Of a DNA stretch of 40,083 nucleotides, positions 1-8,763 are shown piece by piece (the first letter of the stretch is position 1; each line of letters begins with the position of its first letter). The stretch spans positions 1 through 40,083 of the forward strand of contig JAITMR010000056.1 in the NCBI GenBank assembly GCA_031277215.1. The letters are read 5' to 3'. The notes under the pieces were generated by a model, which was not told the DNA's origin, did not search any database, and worked only from the letters and a program-made list of their open reading frames with translations. The stretch is from Burkholderiales bacterium. GTDB lineage: Bacteria; Pseudomonadota; Gammaproteobacteria; Burkholderiales; Casimicrobiaceae. Position numbers and translations under genes: made by a program.

Positions 1-363
1 GGGGTGTGGGGCGGGGGGGGCGCGCAAACACTGCGGCCTTTCCCCCTCTCCCGCCCCTTCGGGGCACCCTCTCCCGCGAGGGGAGAGGGTGAGAGGTGTA
101 TGCGCTTGAAGCGAAAAAGCTGTAGCGTCGGCGGCCAGCAATCGAGAGGGCGGCAGCGCCGGAGCCAGTGCCGGTAGCTCGGCGATAACTTCGGCTTTTG
201 GAAAAGCCTTGCGCAGCGCTGGATAGAAGGGGAGCAGCACACGAATATCGTGGCCGGCATGATGCAAGGCCGCTGGTAGCGCGGCAGCGACATCGCCAAG
301 ACCGCCGGTCTTGACCCAGGGCGCCATTTCGGAAGTAGCGAAGAGGATGGAGGGGGTTTTCAT
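1..363 (-). CDS. glgA: Glycogen synthase, N-terminal part (runs off the left edge)
   Basis: The frame is open from an ATG to the window edge (121 codons). It begins like bacterial glycogen synthases (GT5, ADP-glucose transferred to the non-reducing end of glycogen): residues 1-35 contain [20 protein letters not shown], whose KTGGL is the ADP-glucose binding motif, followed by the usual [10 protein letters not shown] stretch. After about residue 80 similarity stops, because the frame enters a GC-rich palindromic repeat read as [16 protein letters not shown]. The gene follows glgP and pgi on the same strand, 79 bases after pgi, so the three look like a glycogen operon. A GGAAA sequence about 10 bases upstream can serve as ribosome site. 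Whether the protein is full length and functional cannot be judged; the repeat may have broken it. Confidence 0.85.
   Translation of the reverse strand, partial: MKTPSILFATSEMAPWVKTGGLGDVAAALPAALHHAGHDIRVLLPFYPALRKAFPKAEVIAELPALAPALPPSRLLAADATAFSLQAHTPLTLSPRGRGCPEGAGEGERPQCLRAPPAPHP
44..96. repeat. Palindromic repeat inside glgA
   Basis: Two adjacent perfect hairpins: GCCCC-TTC-GGGGC (53-65) and a 10-base stem ACCCTCTCCC / GGGAGAGGGT (66-75 and 81-90). The CTCTCC...GGAGAG core recurs in the hairpin at 6082-6119. This resembles the REP-like palindromes scattered between genes of many proteobacteria, but here it lies within a reading frame and adds no stop. Confidence 0.75.
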
Positions 364-442
364 GGTTGGTTATTTCCAAAGTTAATCGGTGGCGAAGCCG
401 TCCGGGTTGAGCACAATGTTAGCTCTCATTTGAAATATGAAC

Positions 443-2029
443 CTACCGCCCACCCAATGCCGCCAACAACCCCCGCGTTGAGGCATCAAAGGCGCTGTCG
501 TCGCCAGTTTGAGTAATAAGCGGCTCAATGCGGCGTGCCAGGGTTTTGCCGAGTTCAACGCCCCATTGGTCGAAGGAATTGATGTTCCACAGTGCGCCGA
601 GGTAGAAGGTTTTATGTTCGTACAGCGCCAGCAATTGACCCAGGGTCCAGGCGTTGAGCGTGGGCAGGAGCAGGGTGGTTGATGGCTGGTTGCCGGGGAA
701 GATTTTGAAGGGCAGCAGGTTTTCGGGTACGCCCGCAGCGCGAACTTCCTCAGCGGTCTGGCCGAAGGCGAGTGCTGCCGACTGGGCGAGGCAGTTAGCC
801 AGCAGCGACGGGTGGTGGCTGTGCAGCGGGAAATCGCTGGCGGTCAGGGCGATGAAGTCGCAGGGGATAAGCTGGCCGCCTTGGTGTATCAACTGGTAGA
901 AGGAGTGCTGCCCGTTGGTTCCGGGTTCGCCCCAGACGACGGGGCAGGCGATGCCGGAAAGCGGTTGGCCTTCGCGGTCGGTTTGTTTGCCATTGCTTTC
1001 CATTTCGAGTTGTTGCAGGTAGGCGGGCAGGCGTTCGAGTGATTGGCTGTAGGGCAACACGGCGGCGGTGCGGGCGCCGAGGAAATGGGTGTTCCACACG
1101 CTGAGCAGGGCGAGTATCAGTGGCAGGTTGTCGGCTGCCGGGGCGCTGGCGAAATGTTCGTCCATCGCACGGGCGCCAGCCAGCAATTGTTCGAACTGAC
1201 GCCAGCCGATGGCAAGCGCCAGCGACAGGCCGATGGCCGACCACATCGAGAAACGCCCCCCCACCCAATCCCAGAACTCGAAAACATTGTCGTCGGCGAT
1301 GCCGAAGGCGCGGGTTTGTTCGCGGGCGGTCGACAGGGCGATGAAGTGCCGCGCCACGGCGGCTTCGTCGCCCGCAGCGGCGGCAAGCAGCCAGGCGCGG
1401 GCGGTGGCGGCGTTGATCAGTGTTTCTTGTGTGGTGAAGGTCTTGCTGGCGATGATGAAGAGCGTGGAGCGCGGATTGAGGCGGGCGAGCAGGGGGGCGA
1501 TGTCGGCGCTGTCTACATTGGCGACGAAATGTACGCGCAGATCGGGCTGTTGTTGCGCAGCCAGCGCCCGGGCGGCCATGCGAGGCCCCAGGTCGGAGCC
1601 GCCAATGCCAATATTGACGATATCGGTGATGCGCTCGCCGGTATAGCCGCGCCAGGTGCCGCTGTGGATGCTTTCGCAGCACGTTTTCATCCGTTCAAGC
1701 ACGGCACGTACTTCGGGTGGCGCGTTGTTTCCGGCGCGTAGTGCGACGTGGCGGACTGCCCGACCCTCGGTGTGGTTAATCGCCTCGCCGTCCAGCATTT
1801 TTTGCCGCCAGCCGTCGATGTCGGCGGCGGCAGCGAGGCCGAGCAGCAAATGGTAAGTGTCGGCGGTGATGCGCTGCTTGGAAAAGTCCAGCAGCAGACC
1901 GTCGTGTTGCCGGGAAAAACGGGTGAAGCGCTGTGTGTCCTCGGCGAACAGTTCGCGCAGGTGACGCGAACGCAGGCTGGCGGCGTGTGTCGCCAGGGCT
2001 TGCCAGGCGGGAGTATGGATCAGGTTCAT
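443..2029 (-). CDS. pgi: Glucose-6-phosphate isomerase
   Basis: Interconverts glucose 6-phosphate and fructose 6-phosphate in the cytoplasm, linking glycogen turnover to glycolysis. The 528-residue product has the family's landmarks in order: GIGGSDLGPRM in the first half of the sugar-phosphate SIS fold, SKTFTTQET, the first signature DWVGGRFSMWSAIG, the catalytic-region QLEMESNGK, and the second signature NSFDQWGVELGK. A longer frame extends 29 codons upstream but lies inside glgP and is low-complexity; the ATG chosen overlaps the glgP stop as ATGA, which is typical of translational coupling. Length is slightly under the usual 545-550. Confidence 0.96.
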   Translation of the reverse strand: MNLIHTPAWQALATHAASLRSRHLRELFAEDTQRFTRFSRQHDGLLLDFSKQRITADTYHLLLGLAAAADIDGWRQKMLDGEAINHTEGRAVRHVALRAGNNAPPEVRAVLERMKTCCESIHSGTWRGYTGERITDIVNIGIGGSDLGPRMAARALAAQQQPDLRVHFVANVDSADIAPLLARLNPRSTLFIIASKTFTTQETLINAATARAWLLAAAAGDEAAVARHFIALSTAREQTRAFGIADDNVFEFWDWVGGRFSMWSAIGLSLALAIGWRQFEQLLAGARAMDEHFASAPAADNLPLILALLSVWNTHFLGARTAAVLPYSQSLERLPAYLQQLEMESNGKQTDREGQPLSGIACPVVWGEPGTNGQHSFYQLIHQGGQLIPCDFIALTASDFPLHSHHPSLLANCLAQSAALAFGQTAEEVRAAGVPENLLPFKIFPGNQPSTTLLLPTLNAWTLGQLLALYEHKTFYLGALWNINSFDQWGVELGKTLARRIEPLITQTGDDSAFDASTRGLLAALGGR

Positions 2030-4593
2030 AGCCAGAGCATCAATCCGGTTTCGAAGGGGTGGATGAGGGCGGCGTGTGTCGGGAAAATGCGGATGCGGTA
2101 TTCCAGTCGACCGCATTGTTCAGGCGTTACGTTCAGAGTGTACAACGCTTCGCCATTCGGGGTGCCACCGGTGCATTGCAGCGAATAGCGGCGCATTCTG
2201 TCATTGCCGGGTTCCAAGCCGGGGCGGCCAATCAGGGCTTCGACAGTGACGTCGCTGGGGACGAGGCCGTTCAACTGCACGGCGATTTCGATGCGCAGCG
2301 CATTGCCGAATTTCAGCCGCCGTTCCGGCTGATCCAGACGCATCAGGCGCACGCCCGGCCAGGCGGCGCGGATCCGTGCCTTCCACTGAGCGACATCGCG
2401 GGCGACTGCAAAATGATCGGCGGCGTAGTGGCGACCGTGTTCAATCGCCGGCGCGTAGAACTTGCAGACGTATTCGCTGACCATTCGCGTGACGTTGAAG
2501 CGCGGCGCAATGGTGGCGATGGAACGCTTGGCCATTGCCACCCATTCCGGAGAGTAGCCCGTCGGCCCGGTGCGGTAATAGGTCGGAATCACTTGATCTT
2601 GCAGGATTTCGTACAACGAACGGGCTTCCTCGGCGTCGCGTTGAGCCTCATCGAGATGCGCCGGAACCGGCTTGATCGCCCAGCCGTTGCCGACCTCGCC
2701 GTTGTCGTCGTAGCCTTCGCCCCACCAGCCGTCGAGCACCGATAGATTGAGTGCGCCGTTCATCGCCGCCTTCATGCCGGAAGTACCAGAGGCTTCCAGT
2801 GGGTAAATCGGATTGTTGAGCCAGACATCAACGCCAGCGACCAACGAACGCGACAGATGCAGGTCGTAGCCCTCGACCAGCAGAATGCGCCCCTCGAATT
2901 CCGGTTGTCGGGCGATCTGGGCGATTTTGCGAATGATCTCCTGTCCCGGCTGGTCAGCCGGATGCGCTTTGCCCGCGAAGAGGAAGAGCACAGGCCGGTC
3001 GGCCTGGCAGATCAGTTCGCGCAGCCAGCGCAGATCGTGGAACAGCAGCGCCGCCCGTTTGTACGTGGCGAAGCGGCGAGCGAAGCCAATGGTCAGGATG
3101 TTCGGGTTGTCGGGATCGACAAATTTGAGCAGCCGGTCGAGATGCGTCGGCGACCCTTGGTTGCGCTTGTGCTGAGCACAGATGCGTTCGCGTACCAGTT
3201 TCAACAGCCTGGCCTTCAATTGTTGGCGGATACTCCAGAAGGTGGCGTCGGGAATTTCGTCAATGCCGTTCCAGTTGCTCGACTCGGTTTGCCGCTCCTG
3301 CCAGCCAATGCCGAGGTAGTGTTCAAAGGTGTCGAACCACTCCGGAGCCAGGAAGGTCGGCAAGTGGACGCCGTTGGTCACGTAGTCCATCGGATTTTCG
3401 GCGGGCAGGATTTGCGGCCACAGGTAATGACAGATACCGGCTGAGACGCCGCCGTGGATGCGCGAAACACCGTTGTGGTGGCGCGAGCCGCGCAGCGCCA
3501 GCGCGGTCATATTGAATTCGCTTCTGCCCGGCTGGGCGCCGAGTGCGAGCAGCGTTTCGCAGTCGAGCCCGAGTTCCTGGCACCAGATCGAGGAGTATTG
3601 GCGGATCATGTCCTCGGAAAAATGATCGTGGCCAGCCGGAACCGGCGTGTGTGTGGTGAACACCGTGTTGGACGCCACGGCTTCCAGCGCTGCGGCGAAG
3701 GGCAGGCCGCCGCCAACCAGCACGCGGATGCGTTCGAGAATCAGGAAGGCGGCGTGACCCTCGTTGACGTGCCACACCGTCGGGCGAAGGCCGAGCTTGT
3801 CCAGCGCCCTGGCACCGCCGACGCCGAGCAGGATTTCCTGCTCGATGCGCGTGGTTTCGTCGCCGCCATACAGGCGATGAGTGATCTCGCGGTCGAAGGT
3901 AGAGTTCTCCGGCAGCCAGGTGTCGAGCAGGATCAGCCGGACGTGGCCGATGCGGGCTTGCCAAATTTTGGCCTGTACTGTCCGTCCCGGCAATCTGACG
4001 TCGATGCGCATTTCGTTGCCGTCGGCGTCGAGCACCGGTGACACCGGAAGGTCGTCGAAGTCGGAATCGGTATAGGTCGCCTGTTGTTGGCCGCTGGCAT
4101 CCAGCGTCTGGGAAAAATAGCCCTGACGGTAAAGAAGACCGACGCCGACGAAGGGCAGCCCCATGTCGCTGGCCGCCTTGCAATGGTCACCGGCGAGAAT
4201 GCCCAGGCCGCCGGAATAAATGGGTAGACTTTCGTGGAACCCGAATTCGGCGCAGAAATAAGCGATGAGGTCATCCTTGCGAAAGGACTTTCCATGCACA
4301 TGGGCTTGGCTGGGCATTTCGTGGTAACCGTCGTAGGCCGACAGGACGCGGTTCAGGGCGGCAAGAAAGACCGGGTTCTCGATGGCGGCCTCAAGCCGCT
4401 TCTGGTCAACTCGCCTCAGGAACGCCTTGGGGTTGTGGTTGGCGGCCAGCCACAGCGGACGTGACAGGCTGGAGAACAGACGCTGAGTGGGGCGGCTCCA
4501 GCTATACCACAGGTTATTGGCGAGTTCTTCGAGGTGTTCCAACCGCTCCGGCAACTGCGGATTGACTTCAATCTGATAAAGAGTGCTGGTCAT
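2026..4593 (-). CDS. glgP: Alpha-glucan (glycogen) phosphorylase
   Basis: Releases glucose 1-phosphate from glycogen or maltodextrins by phosphorolysis (GT35, pyridoxal-phosphate dependent). The 855-residue protein starts with the region found in the alternative phosphorylase class with an N-terminal DUF3417 domain (ELANNLWYSWSRPTQRLF), differing from E. coli MalP/GlgP. The PLP-lysine region is GTSGMKAAMNGALN near residue 620, followed by LDGWWGEGYD. FARRFATYKRA and NPIYPLEASGTSG are further conserved stretches. It heads the glgP-pgi-glgA block and its TGA overlaps the pgi start, so the two are probably co-translated. A promoter should lie in the 357-base gap upstream, shared back-to-back with the Rieske gene. 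Confidence 0.95.
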   Translation of the reverse strand: MTSTLYQIEVNPQLPERLEHLEELANNLWYSWSRPTQRLFSSLSRPLWLAANHNPKAFLRRVDQKRLEAAIENPVFLAALNRVLSAYDGYHEMPSQAHVHGKSFRKDDLIAYFCAEFGFHESLPIYSGGLGILAGDHCKAASDMGLPFVGVGLLYRQGYFSQTLDASGQQQATYTDSDFDDLPVSPVLDADGNEMRIDVRLPGRTVQAKIWQARIGHVRLILLDTWLPENSTFDREITHRLYGGDETTRIEQEILLGVGGARALDKLGLRPTVWHVNEGHAAFLILERIRVLVGGGLPFAAALEAVASNTVFTTHTPVPAGHDHFSEDMIRQYSSIWCQELGLDCETLLALGAQPGRSEFNMTALALRGSRHHNGVSRIHGGVSAGICHYLWPQILPAENPMDYVTNGVHLPTFLAPEWFDTFEHYLGIGWQERQTESSNWNGIDEIPDATFWSIRQQLKARLLKLVRERICAQHKRNQGSPTHLDRLLKFVDPDNPNILTIGFARRFATYKRAALLFHDLRWLRELICQADRPVLFLFAGKAHPADQPGQEIIRKIAQIARQPEFEGRILLVEGYDLHLSRSLVAGVDVWLNNPIYPLEASGTSGMKAAMNGALNLSVLDGWWGEGYDDNGEVGNGWAIKPVPAHLDEAQRDAEEARSLYEILQDQVIPTYYRTGPTGYSPEWVAMAKRSIATIAPRFNVTRMVSEYVCKFYAPAIEHGRHYAADHFAVARDVAQWKARIRAAWPGVRLMRLDQPERRLKFGNALRIEIAVQLNGLVPSDVTVEALIGRPGLEPGNDRMRRYSLQCTGGTPNGEALYTLNVTPEQCGRLEYRIRIFPTHAALIHPFETGLMLWL

Positions 4594-4950
4594 GATGGTG
4601 TGGTTTCGCCTTCAAGGGCATAGGTATGCGCACAAGTATAGCAAACCCCTTTGAGCCGCCTTGGGAAGAATGGGCTTATGAAGGCAGAGAACGGGCTGCG
4701 CAAACTTGGACAAAGCGATAAGTGGTTATCTCTTTTACACTGACAGGAGCGAGCTGCACACAGAGGAGCAGTAAAGATGATGCGCCCTTGCATGCAGCAA
4801 AAAATCAAGGTCTTGCGCGGAAGGGAAGGGTGAGGGACAATAACAAATGGCATATAGTTGTGGTGCTTTGTTGATGGCTTGCCCACCCATCGAGCTGCGG
4901 CGCACAAGTGGCAAGGCATCTTGATCTTTCTCAAGAGCCGGAGGTTAAAG
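4594..4950. other. Divergent intergenic region, glgP / Rieske oxygenase
   Basis: No convincing gene. It must hold the promoters of both divergent genes, but I cannot place them with confidence. Just before the Rieske gene lies CTTGA-N6-TCAAG (4920-4935), which includes TTGAT-N4-CTCAA, one base off the FNR/Anr consensus. A GGAGG (4940-4944) precedes the Rieske ATG. A minus-strand frame crossing this gap overlaps the Rieske 5' end and looks spurious. Confidence 0.5.
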
Positions 4951-6075
4951 ATGGCTAAGACGTTGTTGAACAATGAGGCGATGACGCCCTCGCAGGATGA
5001 GGAGACTTCGCCGCTTTCCATCTCGTCGTATTTCGACGAAGCCTTGTACGAAGCAGAGTTGGAACGGCTTTTTGCCAAGGGCCCGCGTTATCTTGGCCAT
5101 GAGCTGATGGTACCGAATCTGAATGATTACCATGTTCTTGAGCCGAAGCTGGGAGGCGATTATCTGAAGCGCAACGAAAACGGTGTGCAAATGTTTTCCA
5201 ATGTTTGCCGACACCGCCAGGCCATCATGCTCAAAGGGCGAGGCAATGCGCGCAGCACGTTGTGTCCGCTGCATAACTGGGCTTTTGACTCTCAGGGAAA
5301 GCTCAAGGGGGCGCCGCATTTCAAGGAAAAGCCATGTTTGCACTTGCCGGAAACGCCGCTCGTGAACTGGCAGGGTTTGCTGTTTGAGGATAATGGGCGT
5401 GATATCGTCGGCGATCTTCGTTCGCTGGAATTGGAGAGTCAGATTGATTTCAGTGGCTACCGTTATCACAGTACGCACATCGACGAATACGAAGGCAACT
5501 GGAAAACTTTTATTGAGGTGTATCTCGAGGATTATCATGTGCGGCCATTTCATCCGGGGCTGAGCCATTTCGTCGATTGCGAGGCGCTTGAATGGCGTTT
5601 CGGGGAATGGTGCTCGGCGCAGTTGATCGACGTTTACCGGGAACTGGGGAGGCACGGCTCTCCCGCTTACGAGGAGTACGCCAACGCGCTGAAAATCCAT
5701 TATCAGGGAGGACTGCCGCGCTACGGCGCGGTCTGGTTCACGTATTTTCCCAACATTATGATCGAGTGTTATCCGGAGATGCTGGTGGTGTCAACCGTAT
5801 GGCCGACCGGCGCACGGCGTTATCGCAACATCGTCGAGTTTTACCATTCGCAGACGGCGATCGAATCTGTTCCCGATTTTGTCGAGATCGCTCAACGGGC
5901 TTACCTCGAAACGGCTTACGAGGATCAAGAGATCATCGAGCGAATGGAGCTGGGGCGCGAGGCTTTGCGAAGGGCAGGGCGCAACGAGGTGGGGCCGTAC
6001 CAACATCCGACGGAAGCCGGGATGGCGCATTTCCACCATTTCCTGCGTACGATGCTGCCCGAACACATTGCTTGA
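4951..6075 (+). CDS. Rieske non-heme iron oxygenase, alpha subunit-like
   Basis: 374 residues with the two domains of ring-hydroxylating oxygenase alpha subunits. The Rieske [2Fe-2S] ligands are C86-R-H88 and C105-P-L-H108. The mononuclear iron site follows as E193-D-Y-H196-V-R-P-F-H201, the classical E/D-x2-H-x4-H pattern; a later acidic residue in AYEDQEIIERM is a candidate third ligand. Such enzymes use O2 and electrons from a reductase to hydroxylate or demethylate aromatic or quaternary-amine substrates. No ferredoxin, reductase or small subunit gene is nearby, so substrate and electron donor are unknown. The start is fixed by GGAGG six bases upstream; the frame could extend 31 codons further without a ribosome site. 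Family assignment is firm, role is not. Confidence 0.9.
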   Translation: MAKTLLNNEAMTPSQDEETSPLSISSYFDEALYEAELERLFAKGPRYLGHELMVPNLNDYHVLEPKLGGDYLKRNENGVQMFSNVCRHRQAIMLKGRGNARSTLCPLHNWAFDSQGKLKGAPHFKEKPCLHLPETPLVNWQGLLFEDNGRDIVGDLRSLELESQIDFSGYRYHSTHIDEYEGNWKTFIEVYLEDYHVRPFHPGLSHFVDCEALEWRFGEWCSAQLIDVYRELGRHGSPAYEEYANALKIHYQGGLPRYGAVWFTYFPNIMIECYPEMLVVSTVWPTGARRYRNIVEFYHSQTAIESVPDFVEIAQRAYLETAYEDQEIIERMELGREALRRAGRNEVGPYQHPTEAGMAHFHHFLRTMLPEHIA

Positions 6076-6081
6076 GGTTGC

Positions 6082-6119
6082 GCTTTGCGCCTCTCTCCAC
6101 CTGGGGAGAGGGCGAAAGC
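6082..6119 (+). repeat. Stem-loop after the Rieske gene
   Basis: An inner stem CTCTCC / GGAGAG (6093-6098 and 6105-6110) is enclosed by GCTTTgCGCC / GGCGAAAGC, giving one long imperfect hairpin 6 bases after the stop codon. No immediate T tract, so it may be a Rho-region hairpin or mRNA-stabilising palindrome rather than an intrinsic terminator. Its core matches the palindrome within glgA. Confidence 0.55.
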
Positions 6120-6215
6120 CGTGGCTTTTATCGGCAGAAACCGCTGCGATAACCGGCATTGTTGCGGGTTAATCCGTCTATAATAATGCTTATTGATTTC
6201 CTCCGATAACGCCAG

Positions 6216-7571
6216 ATGGCAAAAACCAAGACGCTCTATCAATGCACCGAATGCGGCGGGCAATTGCCGAAATGGCAGGGGCAGTGTCCGCATTGCAGCG
6301 CTTGGAATACGCTGGTTGAGACGGTCGCCGTGCCGCCGTCGCGCCGGTTTGACAATCTCTCCGGCTCACGCTCGGAAGTTCGCGCACTGAGTTCGGTGGA
6401 GGCGAACGACGCGCCCCGAATCCAGACCGGCATGCCCGAGTTTGACCGGGTGCTGGGCGGCGGGTTTGTGTCGGGCGAGGTGGTACTGCTCGGCGGCGAT
6501 CCGGGTATCGGCAAATCGACGTTGTTGTTACAGGCGGTGGCGGCGTTGGGCGCGTCGCGCCGCGCTTTGTATGTCACCGGCGAGGAATCAGTCGAGCAGG
6601 TGGCGCTGCGGGCGCATCGGCTTGGGCTGATCAACGCGCCGGTGGAGCTTCTGGCGGAGGTTCAACTGGAGGCGGTGTTGGCCGTCCTGGAGAAAATGCG
6701 CCCGGAAGTGGTTGTGATTGACTCGATCCAGACCATGTACACGGAAAGCCTGAGTTCGGCGCCAGGCAGCGTGGCGCAGGTGCGCGAATGCGCGGCGCGG
6801 TTTACTCGTTTTGCCAAAGAGCGCGGGATGGTGATGGTGCTGATTGGCCATGTGACAAAGGAGGGCGCGATTGCCGGACCGAGGGTTCTGGAGCATATCG
6901 TTGACGCCGTGCTGTATTTCGAGGGTGATACGCATTCGAGTTACCGGCTGATTCGGGCGATGAAAAACCGTTTCGGCGCGGCCAATGAGTTGGGCGTGTT
7001 CGGGATGACAGAGCACGGACTCAAAGGAGTCGCCAATCCATCGGCGTTGTTTCTGTCGCGCCATGTGCAGCCTGTGCCGGGGGCTGCGGTGATGGCAACG
7101 ATGGAGGGGTCGCGGCCCTTGCTGGTGGAAATTCAAGCCTTGGTCGATCCGGTGACGACAGGCATGATGCCGCGACGGTTGGCAGTAGGAGTTGACCCGC
7201 AGCGACTGGCGCTGTTGTTGGCAGTGCTGCATCGACACGGCGGGACGCAGGTGGGCGGCTTTGATGTATTCATTAATGTTGTCGGCGGCGTTCGGATCGA
7301 TGAACCGGCGGCTGATCTGGCGATCTTGATGGCGGTTTATTCTTCCTATAAAAACAAAGCGTTAGAAGGTAAACTTATAGTGTTTGGTGAAGTTGGGCTG
7401 GCGGGAGAAATCAGGCCGGTGCAGCGTGGGCAGGAGCGGATTCGGGAAGCGGTAAAATTGGGGTTCAAGAAGATTCTGATTCCCTGCCTTAATAAGCCGA
7501 AACAGCTTTCCAAGGATATTGAAATCATCGCCATCTCCCGAATCGAGGAAGCATTGTCCATAGTGACATGA
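6216..7571 (+). CDS. radA: DNA repair protein RadA (Sms)
   Basis: RecA-like branch-migration helicase acting on recombination intermediates in the cytoplasm. The 451-residue protein has the complete architecture: a C4 zinc finger (C10, C13, C24, C27), Walker A GDPGIGKS at 94-101, Walker B in VVVIDSIQT, the RadA-specific KNRFG motif at 250-254, and a C-terminal Lon-protease-like domain (GGVRIDEPAADLA, GEVGLAGEIRPV). It lies 140 bases after the Rieske gene, beyond a hairpin, so it is probably transcribed separately. No strong Shine-Dalgarno sequence is visible before the ATG. Confidence 0.97.
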   Translation: MAKTKTLYQCTECGGQLPKWQGQCPHCSAWNTLVETVAVPPSRRFDNLSGSRSEVRALSSVEANDAPRIQTGMPEFDRVLGGGFVSGEVVLLGGDPGIGKSTLLLQAVAALGASRRALYVTGEESVEQVALRAHRLGLINAPVELLAEVQLEAVLAVLEKMRPEVVVIDSIQTMYTESLSSAPGSVAQVRECAARFTRFAKERGMVMVLIGHVTKEGAIAGPRVLEHIVDAVLYFEGDTHSSYRLIRAMKNRFGAANELGVFGMTEHGLKGVANPSALFLSRHVQPVPGAAVMATMEGSRPLLVEIQALVDPVTTGMMPRRLAVGVDPQRLALLLAVLHRHGGTQVGGFDVFINVVGGVRIDEPAADLAILMAVYSSYKNKALEGKLIVFGEVGLAGEIRPVQRGQERIREAVKLGFKKILIPCLNKPKQLSKDIEIIAISRIEEALSIVT

Positions 7572-7662
7572 TTAACATGACCCACGAAGACTATCCTCGA
7601 AACAAGATGAGATTTAACTTTTAAAACGTTGTTTTAACGCAATATTTTGCTAATAGATAGTT

Positions 7663-8685
7663 ATGAAAAAGATGCTGGCCTTTGAGCGAAAAACCGTTCC
7701 TACGATGATCGCAGGCGCGTTTCTGATGGTCGCCAGCGCTTTGAGCATGGCGCAAGGAGTGCCGGTAAGCCCGTTGCTGACGCAGACGCTCAGCGAGAAT
7801 CAGATCGAAGAATCCGTTCGGATTTCTCTGGGCTTAACCGGCCAACCCGCAGGGGAAACCCGCGTCGATTATCTCTATTCTTCCGCTGAAATTGTTTTGC
7901 CTGACGTCTATAGACCGCAGAAATACATGTTACAAGGTCACGCACGAATAAAGCCGGGAAAGCGCGTCAAAATAGAAGGGCATGGGATTCTGTTAGCGCA
8001 AAATTACTTGGCAGAAGTCATGAGTCGGCCAACGGCTTTGGGCGGCTTTCTGGCCGTTTGGCAGGGCGTCATGCGCGATATCACCCGCGCAGACCCGGAG
8101 TCTTTCCCGGTCTACCAGGTCAGTTGGCAAGTCCCCGGGTTGGTCAGCAGCGAAGACATTGCTGCCGCCGAAAGGCGTCTAGGGACGCAGCTTCCCGCCA
8201 TTTATCAAGAGACTATGCGACGCAGCGGCCCTTGGCGGGTGAGCTTGTTCAACGGGTTTTCGTTTGAACTGCTGGCGCCGTCACAACTGATTTCCGTCGG
8301 CGACTGGCTACAAAAGTACTATGGGCCTGCTGAATGGGAGCCCCCCGAAAGCCAAGCCAGACGCCAGCAGCTCAAGCAAGACATCGTATTTGCTATCGCC
8401 AATAATGAGCCTTGGGTGTTCCGCTACAGCGGGAGGCCTTGCGACGGTGAACCGTCGTTCACCGTTGGTCAAACCGACAGCGATCGGTTTTACGTAAACG
8501 CAATCAATGCTTGCGGGGCAGGCCAGCAACTCGAAGCCATACGCCAACAAATGCTCGAAGCGCTGAACCGCGCACTCTTAGCGCCGGAGTTTGCCATTGT
8601 GGGCGGCAACCTGCGCCTCCATTTTGAGACAAACAAACTTTCTGAAAAGAAGGCGCTGCAGCTTTATTTGAAGGCGAATAATTGA
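7663..8685 (+). CDS. Exported protein with a SUKH/SMI1-KNR4-like domain
   Basis: 340 residues. The N terminus is a Sec signal peptide (hydrophobic stretch 13-29, probable cleavage SMA|QG after residue 30). Residues 160-215 read like a SUKH/SMI1 domain: SSEDIAAAERRLGTQLPAIY matches the family pattern of an acidic helix, a rLG..LP..Y core and a following glycine/hydrophobic segment (NGFSFELLAPSQL). The remainder (30-155, 230-340) is unfamiliar and includes two cysteines (PCDGE, NACGAG) that could form a periplasmic disulphide. SUKH proteins are commonly cytosolic immunity proteins of toxin systems, so an exported one is unusual. No toxin gene is adjacent. The domain call rests on reading the pattern by eye; function is unknown. 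It follows radA by 91 AT-rich bases and converges with menA. Confidence 0.7.
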   Translation: MKKMLAFERKTVPTMIAGAFLMVASALSMAQGVPVSPLLTQTLSENQIEESVRISLGLTGQPAGETRVDYLYSSAEIVLPDVYRPQKYMLQGHARIKPGKRVKIEGHGILLAQNYLAEVMSRPTALGGFLAVWQGVMRDITRADPESFPVYQVSWQVPGLVSSEDIAAAERRLGTQLPAIYQETMRRSGPWRVSLFNGFSFELLAPSQLISVGDWLQKYYGPAEWEPPESQARRQQLKQDIVFAIANNEPWVFRYSGRPCDGEPSFTVGQTDSDRFYVNAINACGAGQQLEAIRQQMLEALNRALLAPEFAIVGGNLRLHFETNKLSEKKALQLYLKANN

Positions 8686-8763
8686 GAGGCTCAAAGCTAT
8701 TGCAGAATAAAGGCGGATGAAAATTTATCCTTACAAAACAATAAAATACAGCGTAAAGTTAAA

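Noticed and set aside
2030..2116. 29-codon N-terminal extension of Pgi
   Set aside because: It lies inside glgP and has low-complexity arginine/proline composition; the ATGA overlap gives the natural start.
4590..5078. Minus-strand frame of 162 codons across the glgP-Rieske gap
   Set aside because: It overlaps the well-supported 5' end of the Rieske gene, has arginine/serine/cysteine-rich translation without family features, and would run into the glgP start.
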